From NCBI RefSeq assembly GCF_012926525.1, contig NZ_JABBNI010000065.1:82637-146636 (forward strand): a stretch of 64,000 nucleotides of DNA. The letters are read 5' to 3'. The notes below the pieces were generated by a model. The model saw only the letters and a program-made list of their open reading frames with translations. It was not told where the DNA came from and made no database searches. Of this stretch, positions 53,831 through 63,550 are shown piece by piece. The first letter of the stretch is position 1, and every line of letters starts with the position of its first letter. The translations under genes were made by a program, and so were the position numbers. This DNA comes from Clostridium muellerianum. Lineage in GTDB: Bacteria > Bacillota > Clostridia > Clostridiales > Clostridiaceae.

Positions 53831-54264
53831 ATATTTATAAATGCAAATTTATTTACATTAGTGTAGAATTATGCATTAAGCAACTATGATTATCACATCG
53901 TTAATTATTTTTCTTGGATAGAACAATATAAAGTATATATTAAACTATATACTGATTATCAATATGAAATTATTTAATTATATGTTTCGTATTAATATTG
54001 TAGTATTAAATTGCTGTATAATACACAATTAGTATACCACAAAACTTTTATGTGCTACATTATTTACAAAACAAAAGATATGCTATATAATTATATAACA
54101 TATTGTAGTGCTTTTATATAAATACAAAACTACGTGAATACTTTTTATCAATAATGGGTAAAATAATTTGACATTTGAATTATAAAACAGGCATTTAATT
54201 CATATAAAGTTCATTGTTATAGATTTTTACTGTAGAATGCAAGTAAAAAAAAAATAAAATGCAA

Positions 54265-54293
54265 TTGAAATAATTTTGATACTTATATATAAT
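54265..54293 (+). promoter_or_regulatory. Promoter of pyruvate carboxylase
   Basis: TTGAAA at 54265-54270 and TATAAT at 54288-54293 with a 17-bp spacer, in a long AT-rich spacer. Confidence 0.7.
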
Positions 54294-54375
54294 AGTACTA
54301 TATTGTTAAAAATTTTAGGAAATTATTAATAAATTTACAAATGATATGATTTTTATTAAAAAGGGGCTGAATGAT

Positions 54376-57300
54376 TTGGTTAAGAAATTTAAAAGAGTTC
54401 TTGTAGCAAATAGAGGTGAAATTGCAATAAGAATTTTCAGAGCATGTCAAGAACTTGGTATAAGAACAGTAGCTATATATTCTGATGAAGACAAGCGTTC
54501 TCTTTTTAGAACAAAAGCAGATGAAGCTTATTTAATTGGAAAAAATAAAGGACCTGTAGAAGCATATCTAAATATTGATGAAATAATAAGCCTTGCACTT
54601 AAAAAAGGTGTTGATGCTATACATCCTGGCTATGGATTTTTGTCTGAAAATGCTGAATTTGCAAGAAAATGTGAAGAAGCAGGAATAGAATTTATAGGAC
54701 CAACAGCTGATATGATGGAGAAGCTTGGGGACAAAATTAAATCTAAAATAGCAGCTAAAAATGCAGGAGTAGCAACTATACCTGGAGTTCAAAAGCCTAT
54801 TGAATCAGAAGAAGATGCTTTAGAGTTTGCAAAAGTATGTGGATACCCAGTTATGTTAAAGGCAGCTGCTGGCGGCGGCGGAAGAGGTATGAGAATCGTA
54901 CTTAAGGAAGAAGAGCTTATAGAATCTTATAGAAGTGCTAAAAATGAAGCGAAAAAGGCTTTTGGTATAGATGATATATTTATTGAAAAATATCTTGAAA
55001 GTCCGAAACACATAGAAGTACAGGTACTTGGAGATAAACATGGAAATATAGTCCATTTATATGAAAGAGATTGTTCTATACAAAGAAGACATCAAAAAGT
55101 TATAGAATTTACTCCAGCAATAGCACTTTCAGAAGAAAAAAGAAATGCTATATGTGAGGATGCTCTAAAAATTGCAAAATCTGTAGGATATAGAAGTGCA
55201 GGAACATTAGAATTTTTGGTAAACAAAAACGGAGAGCATTATTTCATAGAAATGAATCCTAGAATACAGGTTGAGCATACTGTAACTGAAATGGTTACTG
55301 GAATAGACATTGTACAAAGTCAAATATTAGTAGCAGAAGGATATGAGCTTGGAAGTAAGGAATTAGGAATATGTTCTCAAGAAGACATAAAGCCAAGAGG
55401 ATGTGCTATACAATGCAGAATAACTACAGAAGATCCTTCAAACAATTTTGCACCAGATACAGGAAAAATTGATGTATATAGAACAGGTTCAGGTTTTGGT
55501 ATAAGACTTGATGGAGGAAATGGATTCACAGGTGCTGTTATAAGTCCTTACTATGACAGTCTTTTAGTTAAGACAACATCTTGGTCAAGAACTTTTCAAG
55601 ATGCTATAAGAAAATCTATACGTTCGGTAAAAGAAACCACTATTTCAGGTGTTAAAACTAACATAGACTTTTTAATAAATGTGCTTAACCATGAAGAATT
55701 TGCAAAAGGTGCATGTGATACTAATTTTATAGCTAATAATCCAGAATTATTTGACATATCACCAAGAGCAGATGAAGAGTTAAGAATCTTAAAATTCATT
55801 GGAGACAAAGTTGTTAATGAAACTCACGGAAATAAAACTGATTTCGATGTACCAGTAGTTCCAAAAGTAAAGATAGAAGAAACTTTAAAAGGTACAAAGC
55901 AAATACTTGATGAACAAGGTGCTGAAGGTTTAGTTAAATGGATTAAGTCTCAGAATAAGTTGCTTTTAACAGATACTACTATGAGAGATGCTCATCAATC
56001 ACTTATGGCTACAAGAATGAGAACAAAGGACATGGTAAAAATAGCAAAAGCAGAGTCCGTAATTGGAAAAGATTTATTCTCTATGGAAATGTGGGGTGGA
56101 GCTACTTTTGATGTTGCCTACAGATTTTTAAAAGAATCACCATGGGAAAGACTTGAACAGTTAAGAAAAAAAGTACCAAATGTATTATTCCAAATGCTTA
56201 TTAGAGGAGCTAATGGAGTAGGTTATAAAAATTATCCTGATAATGTTATAAGAGAATTTATAAAGGAATCTGCTAAATCAGGAATAGATGTATTTAGAAT
56301 ATTTGATTCACTTAACTGGTTAAAAGGAATGGAAGTAGCTATTGATGAAACCTTAAATCAGGGAAAAGTTGCAGAAGCTTGTATGTGCTATACAGGGGAT
56401 ATTTTAGATACAGATAGAGATAAGTATACTTTAGAGTATTATGTAAATTTAGCAAAAGAAATAGAAAAAACAGGAGCACATATTCTTGGAATAAAAGATA
56501 TGTCAGCACTTTTAAAACCATATGCAGCACTTAAACTTATAAGAGCATTAAAAAATGAGATATCAATACCTATACATCTTCACACTCATGATACTACAGG
56601 AAACGGTGTAGCAACAGTGCTTATGGCAGCTCATGCAGGAGTTGATATTGTAGATACTGCATTTAACAGTATGTCAGGACTTACAAGTCAGCCAGCATTA
56701 AACTCTGTAGTAGCAGCACTTAAAAATACTGAAAGAGATACAGGTATAGATGGTGATGGTCTTCAACAATTATCAGATTACTGGGCAGCTGTAAGACCAG
56801 TATACAAACAATTTGAGTCTGAATTAAAAACAGGAACAGCTGAGATATATAAATATGAAATACCAGGAGGACAATATTCTAATTTAAAACCTCAGGTAGA
56901 AAGCTTTGGATTAGGTCATAGATTTGATGAAATAAAAGAAATGTACAGAAAAGTAAACCACATGGTAGGAGATATAGTAAAGGTTACTCCTTCATCTAAA
57001 ATGGTTGGCGATTTAGCTATATTTATGGTAAGAAATGATTTAACTCCTGACAACATTTTGGAAAAATCAAAAAATATGACTTTCCCAGATTCCTCAGTAG
57101 CATATTTTAAAGGAATGATGGGTCAGCCTATGGGTGGATTCGATAAGGAATTACAAAAATTAGTGCTAAAAGGTGAGAAGCCTATAGAATGCAGACCTGG
57201 AGAAATGCTTTCACCTGAAGACTTTGGCAAAATAAAAGAACATTTAAAAGAAAAGTTTAAGATGGAACCAACAAATAAAGAAATATTAAGTTATTCACTA

Positions 57301-57813
57301 TATCCTGATGTATTTGAAAACTACTTAAAATATGTAAAAGAATATGGCGATTTAAGCCGTATGGGAAGTGATGTATTCTTCCACGGTTTACGCGAAGGTG
57401 AAACTTGTGAAGTTGAAATAGCAGAAGGAAAAACATTAATTGTTCAACTTCTTGAAATTGGGAAAATAGATTCAAAAGGATATAGAACTGTTGTGTTCGA
57501 AATCAATGGTAACAGAAGAGATGTTAAGATTAAAGATAAAGTTACTGCAAATAGAACAGAAGCTATAGGAGATACTACAACCATGGCAGATCCTGATAAT
57601 GAAAAAGAAATAGGAGCAAGTATTCCAGGAAATATAATAAAAGTACTTGTAAAAGAAGGGGATGCAGTAAAAGAAGGGCAAAGCCTGCTTGTAATTGAAG
57701 CTATGAAAATGGAAACTAATATTGTAGCAGGAACTTCTGGAAGTGTTGAAAGTATATTTGTTAGCGAAGGCAAACAAGTTGAATCAGGACAATTATTAAT
57801 TAAGTTAAAATAG
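54376..57813 (+). CDS. pyc: Pyruvate carboxylase
   Basis: A 1145-aa single-chain biotin enzyme making oxaloacetate from pyruvate and bicarbonate. Order: biotin carboxylase (residues ~1-455; AAAGGGGRGMRIV ATP loop, EMNPRIQVEHTVTE), carboxyltransferase TIM barrel (~520-1000; DTTMRDAHQSLMATRMR), and the biotin carrier at the end with EAMKMET, where Lys is biotinylated. The TTG at 54376, 9 nt after GGGG, gives the usual VKKFKRVLVANRGEIAIR start; the ATG at 54346 has no binding site. In acetogens it feeds the incomplete citric acid branch from acetyl-CoA-derived pyruvate. Confidence 0.97.
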   Translation: MVKKFKRVLVANRGEIAIRIFRACQELGIRTVAIYSDEDKRSLFRTKADEAYLIGKNKGPVEAYLNIDEIISLALKKGVDAIHPGYGFLSENAEFARKCEEAGIEFIGPTADMMEKLGDKIKSKIAAKNAGVATIPGVQKPIESEEDALEFAKVCGYPVMLKAAAGGGGRGMRIVLKEEELIESYRSAKNEAKKAFGIDDIFIEKYLESPKHIEVQVLGDKHGNIVHLYERDCSIQRRHQKVIEFTPAIALSEEKRNAICEDALKIAKSVGYRSAGTLEFLVNKNGEHYFIEMNPRIQVEHTVTEMVTGIDIVQSQILVAEGYELGSKELGICSQEDIKPRGCAIQCRITTEDPSNNFAPDTGKIDVYRTGSGFGIRLDGGNGFTGAVISPYYDSLLVKTTSWSRTFQDAIRKSIRSVKETTISGVKTNIDFLINVLNHEEFAKGACDTNFIANNPELFDISPRADEELRILKFIGDKVVNETHGNKTDFDVPVVPKVKIEETLKGTKQILDEQGAEGLVKWIKSQNKLLLTDTTMRDAHQSLMATRMRTKDMVKIAKAESVIGKDLFSMEMWGGATFDVAYRFLKESPWERLEQLRKKVPNVLFQMLIRGANGVGYKNYPDNVIREFIKESAKSGIDVFRIFDSLNWLKGMEVAIDETLNQGKVAEACMCYTGDILDTDRDKYTLEYYVNLAKEIEKTGAHILGIKDMSALLKPYAALKLIRALKNEISIPIHLHTHDTTGNGVATVLMAAHAGVDIVDTAFNSMSGLTSQPALNSVVAALKNTERDTGIDGDGLQQLSDYWAAVRPVYKQFESELKTGTAEIYKYEIPGGQYSNLKPQVESFGLGHRFDEIKEMYRKVNHMVGDIVKVTPSSKMVGDLAIFMVRNDLTPDNILEKSKNMTFPDSSVAYFKGMMGQPMGGFDKELQKLVLKGEKPIECRPGEMLSPEDFGKIKEHLKEKFKMEPTNKEILSYSLYPDVFENYLKYVKEYGDLSRMGSDVFFHGLREGETCEVEIAEGKTLIVQLLEIGKIDSKGYRTVVFEINGNRRDVKIKDKVTANRTEAIGDTTTMADPDNEKEIGASIPGNIIKVLVKEGDAVKEGQSLLVIEAMKMETNIVAGTSGSVESIFVSEGKQVESGQLLIKLK

Positions 57814-57814
57814 T

Positions 57815-57943
57815 ATCAATGAATCTTACTTAGTTCGAAGATTCTTTAACTAAGTTTATACAAAGTATTTAGGGGCATAGCTACTGTTAATATTCTGCTT
57901 TGATAGAAGTGGAAATGTTACAGTATATAGCCACCAGATAAAA
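57815..57943 (+). repeat. Structured repeat element, copy 3
   Basis: About 129 bp starting 2 bp after the pyruvate carboxylase stop codon: ATCAATGAATCTTACTTAG at the left end, GGGGCATAGCTACTGTTA and TTACAGTATATAGCCACC forming the long hairpin, and CAGATAAA at the right end. Homologous to 8644-8826 and 42639-42766. Confidence 0.75.
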
Positions 57944-57982
57944 AATAACTCTACCATAAACAGGTGGAGTTATTTTTTATAT
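57944..57982 (+). terminator. Terminator after pyruvate carboxylase
   Basis: AATAACTCTACC pairs with GGTGGAGTTATT (one G-U pair), followed by a T run. The spacer beyond it to 58180 is AT-rich without a recognisable gene. Confidence 0.8.
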
Positions 57983-58180
57983 AATTTTAGAACAAAATAA
58001 GAAGTATATTATTATAATTAATATTTAATAATTATTTAGCAGAGTAATACACTAAAGAATTAATTTTTGATATAATTATTAAAATTTATAAAATAGACCT
58101 TTTTTAATTACATTTGTACTATTATGTAAGACAATTCGCTAAGCTTCAAAATATGTATAAGATAAGGAGATGTGAAAATT

Positions 58181-59290
58181 GTGGATTTAAAACAAATGAT
58201 AGAAGATAACATGGATGAAGTAATAAAGTTGAGAAAAGAACTTAGTGAAAATGCAGAATTATCTTTTAAGGAATATAAAACTTGTAACATAGTAAAAGAA
58301 TTTTTGGAAAACCTAAATATAGATACCAAGGCTCTATTTAACACAGGAGTAGTAGGAAACTTAAACGAAGGTGAGGAAGCCATTGGTATAAGAGCAGATA
58401 TGGACGCCCTTCCTGTGAATGGAGTATCACATGTTTGTGGTCATGATTATCATATGGCTATAGTTTTAGGATGTGCTTTGATTTTGAAGAAGATGGGATA
58501 TGAAAGATGTGTAAAGTTTATATTTCAGCCTGGAGAGGAAGAGACAGGTGGGGCACTCCCAATGATTCATGAGGGTGTACTTAAAAATCCAGAAGTTAAA
58601 TATATAATAGGATTTCATGTATGGCCTAATGTGGAGGTTGGAAAGTTAGAAGTTACGTCAGGGCCTTCTATGGCTTCAGTAGATGATTTCTTTATAACTT
58701 TTCATGGGAAGGGTGGTCATGCGGCTATGCCTCACCTATGTAATAATCCTTTATACCCAGCATTAGATTTTATTCAAACTATGAATACTAAAATGCACTT
58801 AGAAAATAATCCATTAGATCCTTTTGTACTCACATTTTCTTCAATAAATGCAGGTAGTGCGCCTAATGTAATTGCTGATAATGTAAAAATATCAGGTACA
58901 GTAAGAACATTTAATAAAGATATTAGAGAAAATATAAAAACGCATATGAAAAGTTTATCTAAACATTGTGGAGATAAATATAACTGTAATGTCGATATAA
59001 AATATCATGACGGATATCCTCCATTGATAAATGATAAAGGTCTTACAGATAAGTTCATAAAGATTGCTAAAGATTCTTTAGGAGAAAATAATGTACTTCC
59101 ATTAGAAAAGAGCTTTGCAGCAGAAGATTTTTCATATTTTGCAGAAAAGGTTCCTTCAGTACATTTTAGGTTAGGTATATGTAATGGAAAAGAGGGGAAT
59201 AAACCATTACATGCCAGTAATTTTGATGCAGATGATAAAGCTTTATATTATGGTATATATTCTATAGTACAATTTATATTATCATTATAA
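58181..59290 (+). CDS. M20-family amidohydrolase (aminoacylase-like)
   Basis: A 369-aa metal-dependent peptidase/amidohydrolase. Metal and catalytic motifs are GIRADMDALPV, VCGHDYHMAIVLG (H-D-x-H with Met where Thr is common), FQPGEEETGGALPMI, and IIGFHVWPNVEVG; the dimerisation domain follows (GKGGHAAMPHLCNNP) and ends with AAEDFSYFAEKVP. It probably removes an acyl group from an amino acid or peptide. The GTG at 58181 has better spacing from AAGGAG than the GTG at 58172. Single gene. Confidence 0.9.
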   Translation: MDLKQMIEDNMDEVIKLRKELSENAELSFKEYKTCNIVKEFLENLNIDTKALFNTGVVGNLNEGEEAIGIRADMDALPVNGVSHVCGHDYHMAIVLGCALILKKMGYERCVKFIFQPGEEETGGALPMIHEGVLKNPEVKYIIGFHVWPNVEVGKLEVTSGPSMASVDDFFITFHGKGGHAAMPHLCNNPLYPALDFIQTMNTKMHLENNPLDPFVLTFSSINAGSAPNVIADNVKISGTVRTFNKDIRENIKTHMKSLSKHCGDKYNCNVDIKYHDGYPPLINDKGLTDKFIKIAKDSLGENNVLPLEKSFAAEDFSYFAEKVPSVHFRLGICNGKEGNKPLHASNFDADDKALYYGIYSIVQFILSL

Positions 59291-59443
59291 ATGTTATAAA
59301 CGTTAAATTGTATTTTTTAAAGCTGATTGCACAATGTAATCGGCTTTTGATATATAATTATTAAATACATATAAATTGTATGATATAATAAGTTACATTA
59401 AATAGTGTAAAATTTAATTGTGTAGTTAAGGATGTGAAATGCA

Positions 59444-60301
59444 ATGGAGAATCTAGGTTTAGTTCTTGAAGGTGGTGGAATGAGAGGGGTTTACACTGCT
59501 GGTATATTAGATTTCTTTATGGATAAAGATTTATATTTTTCATATGTTATAGGTGTTTCAATGGGAGCTTGTAATGCAGCTTCATATGTTTCTAAACAAA
59601 GGGGAAGAAATAAAATTATAGATATAAATTATGTTAATGATAAAAGGTATTTAAGTTATAGAAGGTTGTTATTAAAAAAAGAATTGTTTGGTATGGATTT
59701 TATATTTGAAGAAATTCCTAATAGTTTAGAAATTTTCGATTTTGATACCTTCTACAATGCTAAAGAAAGGTTTGTAATAGGTGTTACAGACTGCAATTCT
59801 GGAAAACCTTTATATTTTGAAAAAAATCAGTGTAAAGACAATGTATTAAAAGTTATAAGAGCGTCTAGCAGCCTGCCATTATTAAATTCTATAGTTAATT
59901 ACGAAAATTTACAATTGCTAGATGGAGGAATATCAGATCCAATACCAATAAAAAAGTCTATAGAAGACGGTAATTCAAAAAATGTTATAATACTAACCAG
60001 GAATAGAGGGTACATAAAAAAGCCTTTTAAGTTAAAATTATTATTAAAATTTATATATCCCAAATATAAGGGATTAATAAATGCATTAATTAATCGTTAT
60101 AAAATATATAATGAAACGATAAAATATATAGAGAAACTTGAAAAAGAGGGAAAAGTTTTTGTAATTAGACCTAAGGAAACTTTGGAAGTAAGAAGAGTAG
60201 AGAGGGATAAGAAAAAGCTAACTTGTTTATACGATCAGGGATATGAAGAGGGAAAAAGGTGTTATGATGAATTGCAAAATTGGATGTTTAAAATAAAGTA
60301 A
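59444..60301 (+). CDS. Patatin-like phospholipase
   Basis: A 285-aa hydrolase with the oxyanion motif LVLEGGGMRGVYTAGIL at the N-terminus, the nucleophile serine in GVSMGA (near residue 40) and the dyad aspartate in LLDGGISDPIPI (near residue 160). It lacks a signal peptide, so probably acts in the cytoplasm or at the membrane face on phospholipids or related acyl esters. It has AAGGATGTG before the ATG and is followed by the M16C peptidase gene almost without gap, which suggests co-transcription. Confidence 0.9.
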   Translation: MENLGLVLEGGGMRGVYTAGILDFFMDKDLYFSYVIGVSMGACNAASYVSKQRGRNKIIDINYVNDKRYLSYRRLLLKKELFGMDFIFEEIPNSLEIFDFDTFYNAKERFVIGVTDCNSGKPLYFEKNQCKDNVLKVIRASSSLPLLNSIVNYENLQLLDGGISDPIPIKKSIEDGNSKNVIILTRNRGYIKKPFKLKLLLKFIYPKYKGLINALINRYKIYNETIKYIEKLEKEGKVFVIRPKETLEVRRVERDKKKLTCLYDQGYEEGKRCYDELQNWMFKIK

Positions 60302-60324
60302 GTTTGAAAGGAGAAAAGAAAACT

Positions 60325-63252
60325 ATGAAATTAGATACAGATAAGGTTTATGAAGGGTTTAGATTAATAGAAAAGAAGGAGATTAACGAAATTAATTCTA
60401 CTGGAATGTTATTTGAACATGAAAAAAGTGGAGCTAAATTATTTTACTTAAAAAATGAGGATGATAATAAGGTTTTTTCTATAAGTTTTAGAACTCCACC
60501 TAAAGATAGCACGGGGCTTCCACATATATTAGAACATTCGGTACTTTGTGGTTCAAGAAAGTTTCCTTTAAAGGAGCCTTTTGTAGAATTAGTAAAGGGG
60601 TCAATGAATACATTTTTAAATGCATTTACATTTCCTGATAAAACTATGTATCCTGTAGCCAGCAGAAATAATAAGGATTTTTTAAATTTAATGAATGTGT
60701 ATTTGGATGCAGTTTTTTATCCTAATATATATAAATATCCTGAAATTATGATGCAGGAAGGATGGCATTATGAATTAGAAAATAAGGATTCAGAAATTTC
60801 ATATAAAGGTGTTGTATATAATGAAATGAAGGGTGCTTTTTCGTCACCTGAATCTATACTTTTTCGTAAAATTTCTGAGTATTTGTTTCCAGATACACAG
60901 TATGGAAAGGAATCAGGAGGAGATCCAGATTTCATACCTAATTTAACACAAGAGCAGTTTTTAGATTTTCATAAGAAATATTATCATCCATCTAATAGTT
61001 ATATTTATTTGTATGGTGATATAGATATTATTGAAAAGTTAAAGTTTTTAAATGAAGAATATCTTAAGGATTTTACTAGACAAAATGTAGATTCAGAGTT
61101 GCTTTATCAAAAACCCTTTGATAAAACTCGTGAAAATACTATAAAATATCCTATATCAAGCAATGAAAAAGAAGAAGATAAAACATTTTTAAGTATGAAT
61201 TTTTCTGTTGGAAAAGCTACAGATCCTGAAATATATCTTGCTTTTGATATATTAGAACATTTGCTTTTAGAAACACCTTCTTCACCATTAAAAAAGGCAT
61301 TAATTGATGCTAAAATAGGAAAAGATGTTTTTGGTACTTTTGAAGGTGGAATTCTTCAACCTATGTTTAGTATAATTGTTAAAAATTCTAATGAAAATGA
61401 AAAAGAGAAATTTATAAACATAGTTAAGGAAACTTTATGTAAGCTAGTAAAAGATGGTATAGATAAAAAACTTATAGAAGCATCTATAAACATAAAGGAA
61501 TTTCAATTGAGAGAGGCAGATTATCAGGGATATCCTAAAGGACTTATATACAGTATGAAGGCTATGGATAGTTGGCTATATGATGAAAATCCTTGGATTC
61601 ATTTGGCATATGAGGACACATTAAAAAAGATAAAATCTTCTTTAAGTAGTAGATATTTTGAGGATATTATAGAAAAATATATATTAAAAAATAATCATAG
61701 CTCCATTTTAATTGTAAAGCCAGCTAAAGGTCTTGAAGAGGAGAAGGAAGCTTCAATTAGGAAAAAATTAAATGAATATAAAGAAAGTCTTTCTGACAAA
61801 GAGATAGAAAACCTTATTAATAATACTAATGCATTAAAAAAGAGGCAGGTAACGCCGGATACTCCAGAAGATTTACAGAAGATACCTTTGCTTTCAATAA
61901 AAGATCTTGATTCACATGCTAAGAAAGTCAGTTTAATGGAAAAAGAAGAAAATGGGGTTAAGATATTATATCATCCTGAATTCACAAATGGTATAGCATA
62001 TGTGAATATGTATTTTAGTACAGAGGGTATTAAGGAAGAAATGATACCGTATATATCGATATTAAGTACTGTAATAGGAAAAGTAAGCACTGAGAATTAC
62101 CATTATGAAGATTTAGCAAAAGAAATTAATATTTATACTGGAGGCATAAGATATGCAGTAGAAACTTATTCGGAAAAGGGTGACTCTGAGAAATTTTATC
62201 CTAAATTTGTTGTAAAATCAAAAGTACTTGTAAATAACATATCAAAACTGCTAACTTTAATTGGAGAAATACTTGCGCATACTAAATATGATGATTATAA
62301 ACGTATAAAAGAGATAATACAAGAAACTAAGTCACGACTAGAAATGGTGATATTTGAAAAGGGTCATGTTGTATCAGCCAGTCACTTATTTTCCTATTTT
62401 TCACCTATAGGTAAATATGATGATATGGTAAGTGGTTTGGCTTTTTATAAATTTATAGTGGATTTAGAGAAAAATTTTGATGAAAAAGCTAAAGAAATAA
62501 GTTATAATTTACATGAAGTTGCGAAGAATATTTTTAATAAAAATAATTTAATAGTTAATGTAACTACTGATGAGAAAGATTATGAAAGTTTTTCAAAGCA
62601 ATTTTGTTTAGTTTACAATGAGCTTGGAGAGAATAGGACAGCAAAAGTTGAATATAATTTTGAATTTTCTCCTAAAAATGAAGGATTAATGACTTCTGGA
62701 AAAGTTCAATATGTAGCTAAGGCTTATAATTTTATTAAACTTGGATACTCTTATACAGGAGGTCTTTTAGTATTAAAGACTATAGCAAATTATGATTATT
62801 TGTGGAATAAAGTACGTGTACAGGGTGGAGCATATGGAAGCTTTGCTGCGTTTTATAAAAATGGTAATATGTTCTTTACTTCTTATAGAGATCCAAATTT
62901 AAAAGAGACTTTGGATACTTATGATGGAGCAGGAGCTTTTTTCAAGAATTTTAATGCAGATGATAGACAAATGACAAAGTATATAATAGGTACTATATCA
63001 GATTTAGATTTTCCGTTAACTCCTTCTATGAAGGGTGAACGTGCAGCTGAATATTATATTAAGCATATTAATTATGAAGACATACAAAAAGAAAGAGAAG
63101 AAGTATTAAATGTTACTATAGATGATATAAGAGGATTCGGAGATTTAATTTCTAGTGCAATGGAAAAGAATTATTTATGTGTAATGGGAAATGAAGAAAA
63201 AATAAAACAGAATGAATTACTGTTTAATGATTTAATAGATTTGTTTGAATAA
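60325..63252 (+). CDS. M16C-family (PreP-like) metallopeptidase
   Basis: A 975-aa zinc peptidase of the insulinase superfamily, with two M16 halves enclosing a chamber that degrades peptides. The inverted zinc motif HILEH (in LPHILEHSVLCGSRKFPLKEPF, near residue 65) and a downstream Glu in YKGVVYNEMKGA are present. The length fits presequence-protease-like bacterial members. The ATG at 60325 follows AAAGGAG; an in-frame start at 60304 would precede that site. Adjacent to the patatin-like gene, with which it forms a likely operon. Confidence 0.92.
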   Translation: MKLDTDKVYEGFRLIEKKEINEINSTGMLFEHEKSGAKLFYLKNEDDNKVFSISFRTPPKDSTGLPHILEHSVLCGSRKFPLKEPFVELVKGSMNTFLNAFTFPDKTMYPVASRNNKDFLNLMNVYLDAVFYPNIYKYPEIMMQEGWHYELENKDSEISYKGVVYNEMKGAFSSPESILFRKISEYLFPDTQYGKESGGDPDFIPNLTQEQFLDFHKKYYHPSNSYIYLYGDIDIIEKLKFLNEEYLKDFTRQNVDSELLYQKPFDKTRENTIKYPISSNEKEEDKTFLSMNFSVGKATDPEIYLAFDILEHLLLETPSSPLKKALIDAKIGKDVFGTFEGGILQPMFSIIVKNSNENEKEKFINIVKETLCKLVKDGIDKKLIEASINIKEFQLREADYQGYPKGLIYSMKAMDSWLYDENPWIHLAYEDTLKKIKSSLSSRYFEDIIEKYILKNNHSSILIVKPAKGLEEEKEASIRKKLNEYKESLSDKEIENLINNTNALKKRQVTPDTPEDLQKIPLLSIKDLDSHAKKVSLMEKEENGVKILYHPEFTNGIAYVNMYFSTEGIKEEMIPYISILSTVIGKVSTENYHYEDLAKEINIYTGGIRYAVETYSEKGDSEKFYPKFVVKSKVLVNNISKLLTLIGEILAHTKYDDYKRIKEIIQETKSRLEMVIFEKGHVVSASHLFSYFSPIGKYDDMVSGLAFYKFIVDLEKNFDEKAKEISYNLHEVAKNIFNKNNLIVNVTTDEKDYESFSKQFCLVYNELGENRTAKVEYNFEFSPKNEGLMTSGKVQYVAKAYNFIKLGYSYTGGLLVLKTIANYDYLWNKVRVQGGAYGSFAAFYKNGNMFFTSYRDPNLKETLDTYDGAGAFFKNFNADDRQMTKYIIGTISDLDFPLTPSMKGERAAEYYIKHINYEDIQKEREEVLNVTIDDIRGFGDLISSAMEKNYLCVMGNEEKIKQNELLFNDLIDLFE

Positions 63253-63280
63253 GTGTTTAATACTAAAACTATCAATTTGG

Positions 63281-63307
63281 AAGGCTATTAGAAATACTAA
63301 TAGCCTT
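63281..63307 (+). terminator. Hairpin after the M16C peptidase gene
   Basis: AAGGCTATTAG pairs with CTAATAGCCTT; the T run is short. A second inverted repeat at 63326-63373 (TCACACTA with TAGTGTGA, extended by TTTCCA/TGGAAA) follows. Confidence 0.6.
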
Positions 63308-63410
63308 TGCTATTAGTGAAAAAATCACACTAATTTCCATAAAACAATGAAAAAGTTTGGAAAATAGTGTGAAAGTAAAAATATACAGAATAATAAGACA
63401 GTAACAGACG

Positions 63411-63439
63411 TTGAGCTGAGGTGGAAAATGTAGTATATT
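63411..63439 (+). promoter_or_regulatory. Promoter of the LacI-family gene
   Basis: TTGAGC at 63411-63416 and TATATT at 63434-63439 with a 17-bp spacer. Transcription would start near 63446, within the cre-like operator. Confidence 0.55.
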
Positions 63440-63444
63440 GTATA

Positions 63445-63458
63445 TGAAACCGATAACA
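63445..63458 (+). promoter_or_regulatory. cre-like LacI-family operator
   Basis: TGAAACCGATAACA matches every position of the catabolite-responsive element consensus TGWAANCGNTNWCA. It covers the predicted transcription start of the LacI-family gene, so autoregulation or CcpA control is likely. Confidence 0.7.
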
Positions 63459-63550
63459 TATTGCTTATGTATTTAACTTGAACTTTGCAATTACTCAATG
63501 ATAATTACAAAAGTTTATGATTATCCTATTAGAAATGAGGAGAAGTTAAA

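Noticed and set aside
54168-54173. TTGACA as a -35 box for pyruvate carboxylase
   Set aside because: No acceptable -10 box lies 16-18 bp downstream; the pair at 54265/54288 is better.
53831-54264. Gene or regulatory RNA in the spacer before pyruvate carboxylase
   Set aside because: AT-rich sequence with no frame or stable fold that I can recognise; only the promoter at 54265-54293 is supported.
54346-54375. ATG start 30 bp upstream for pyruvate carboxylase
   Set aside because: No Shine-Dalgarno before it; the TTG at 54376 follows GGGG with good spacing and gives the family N-terminus.
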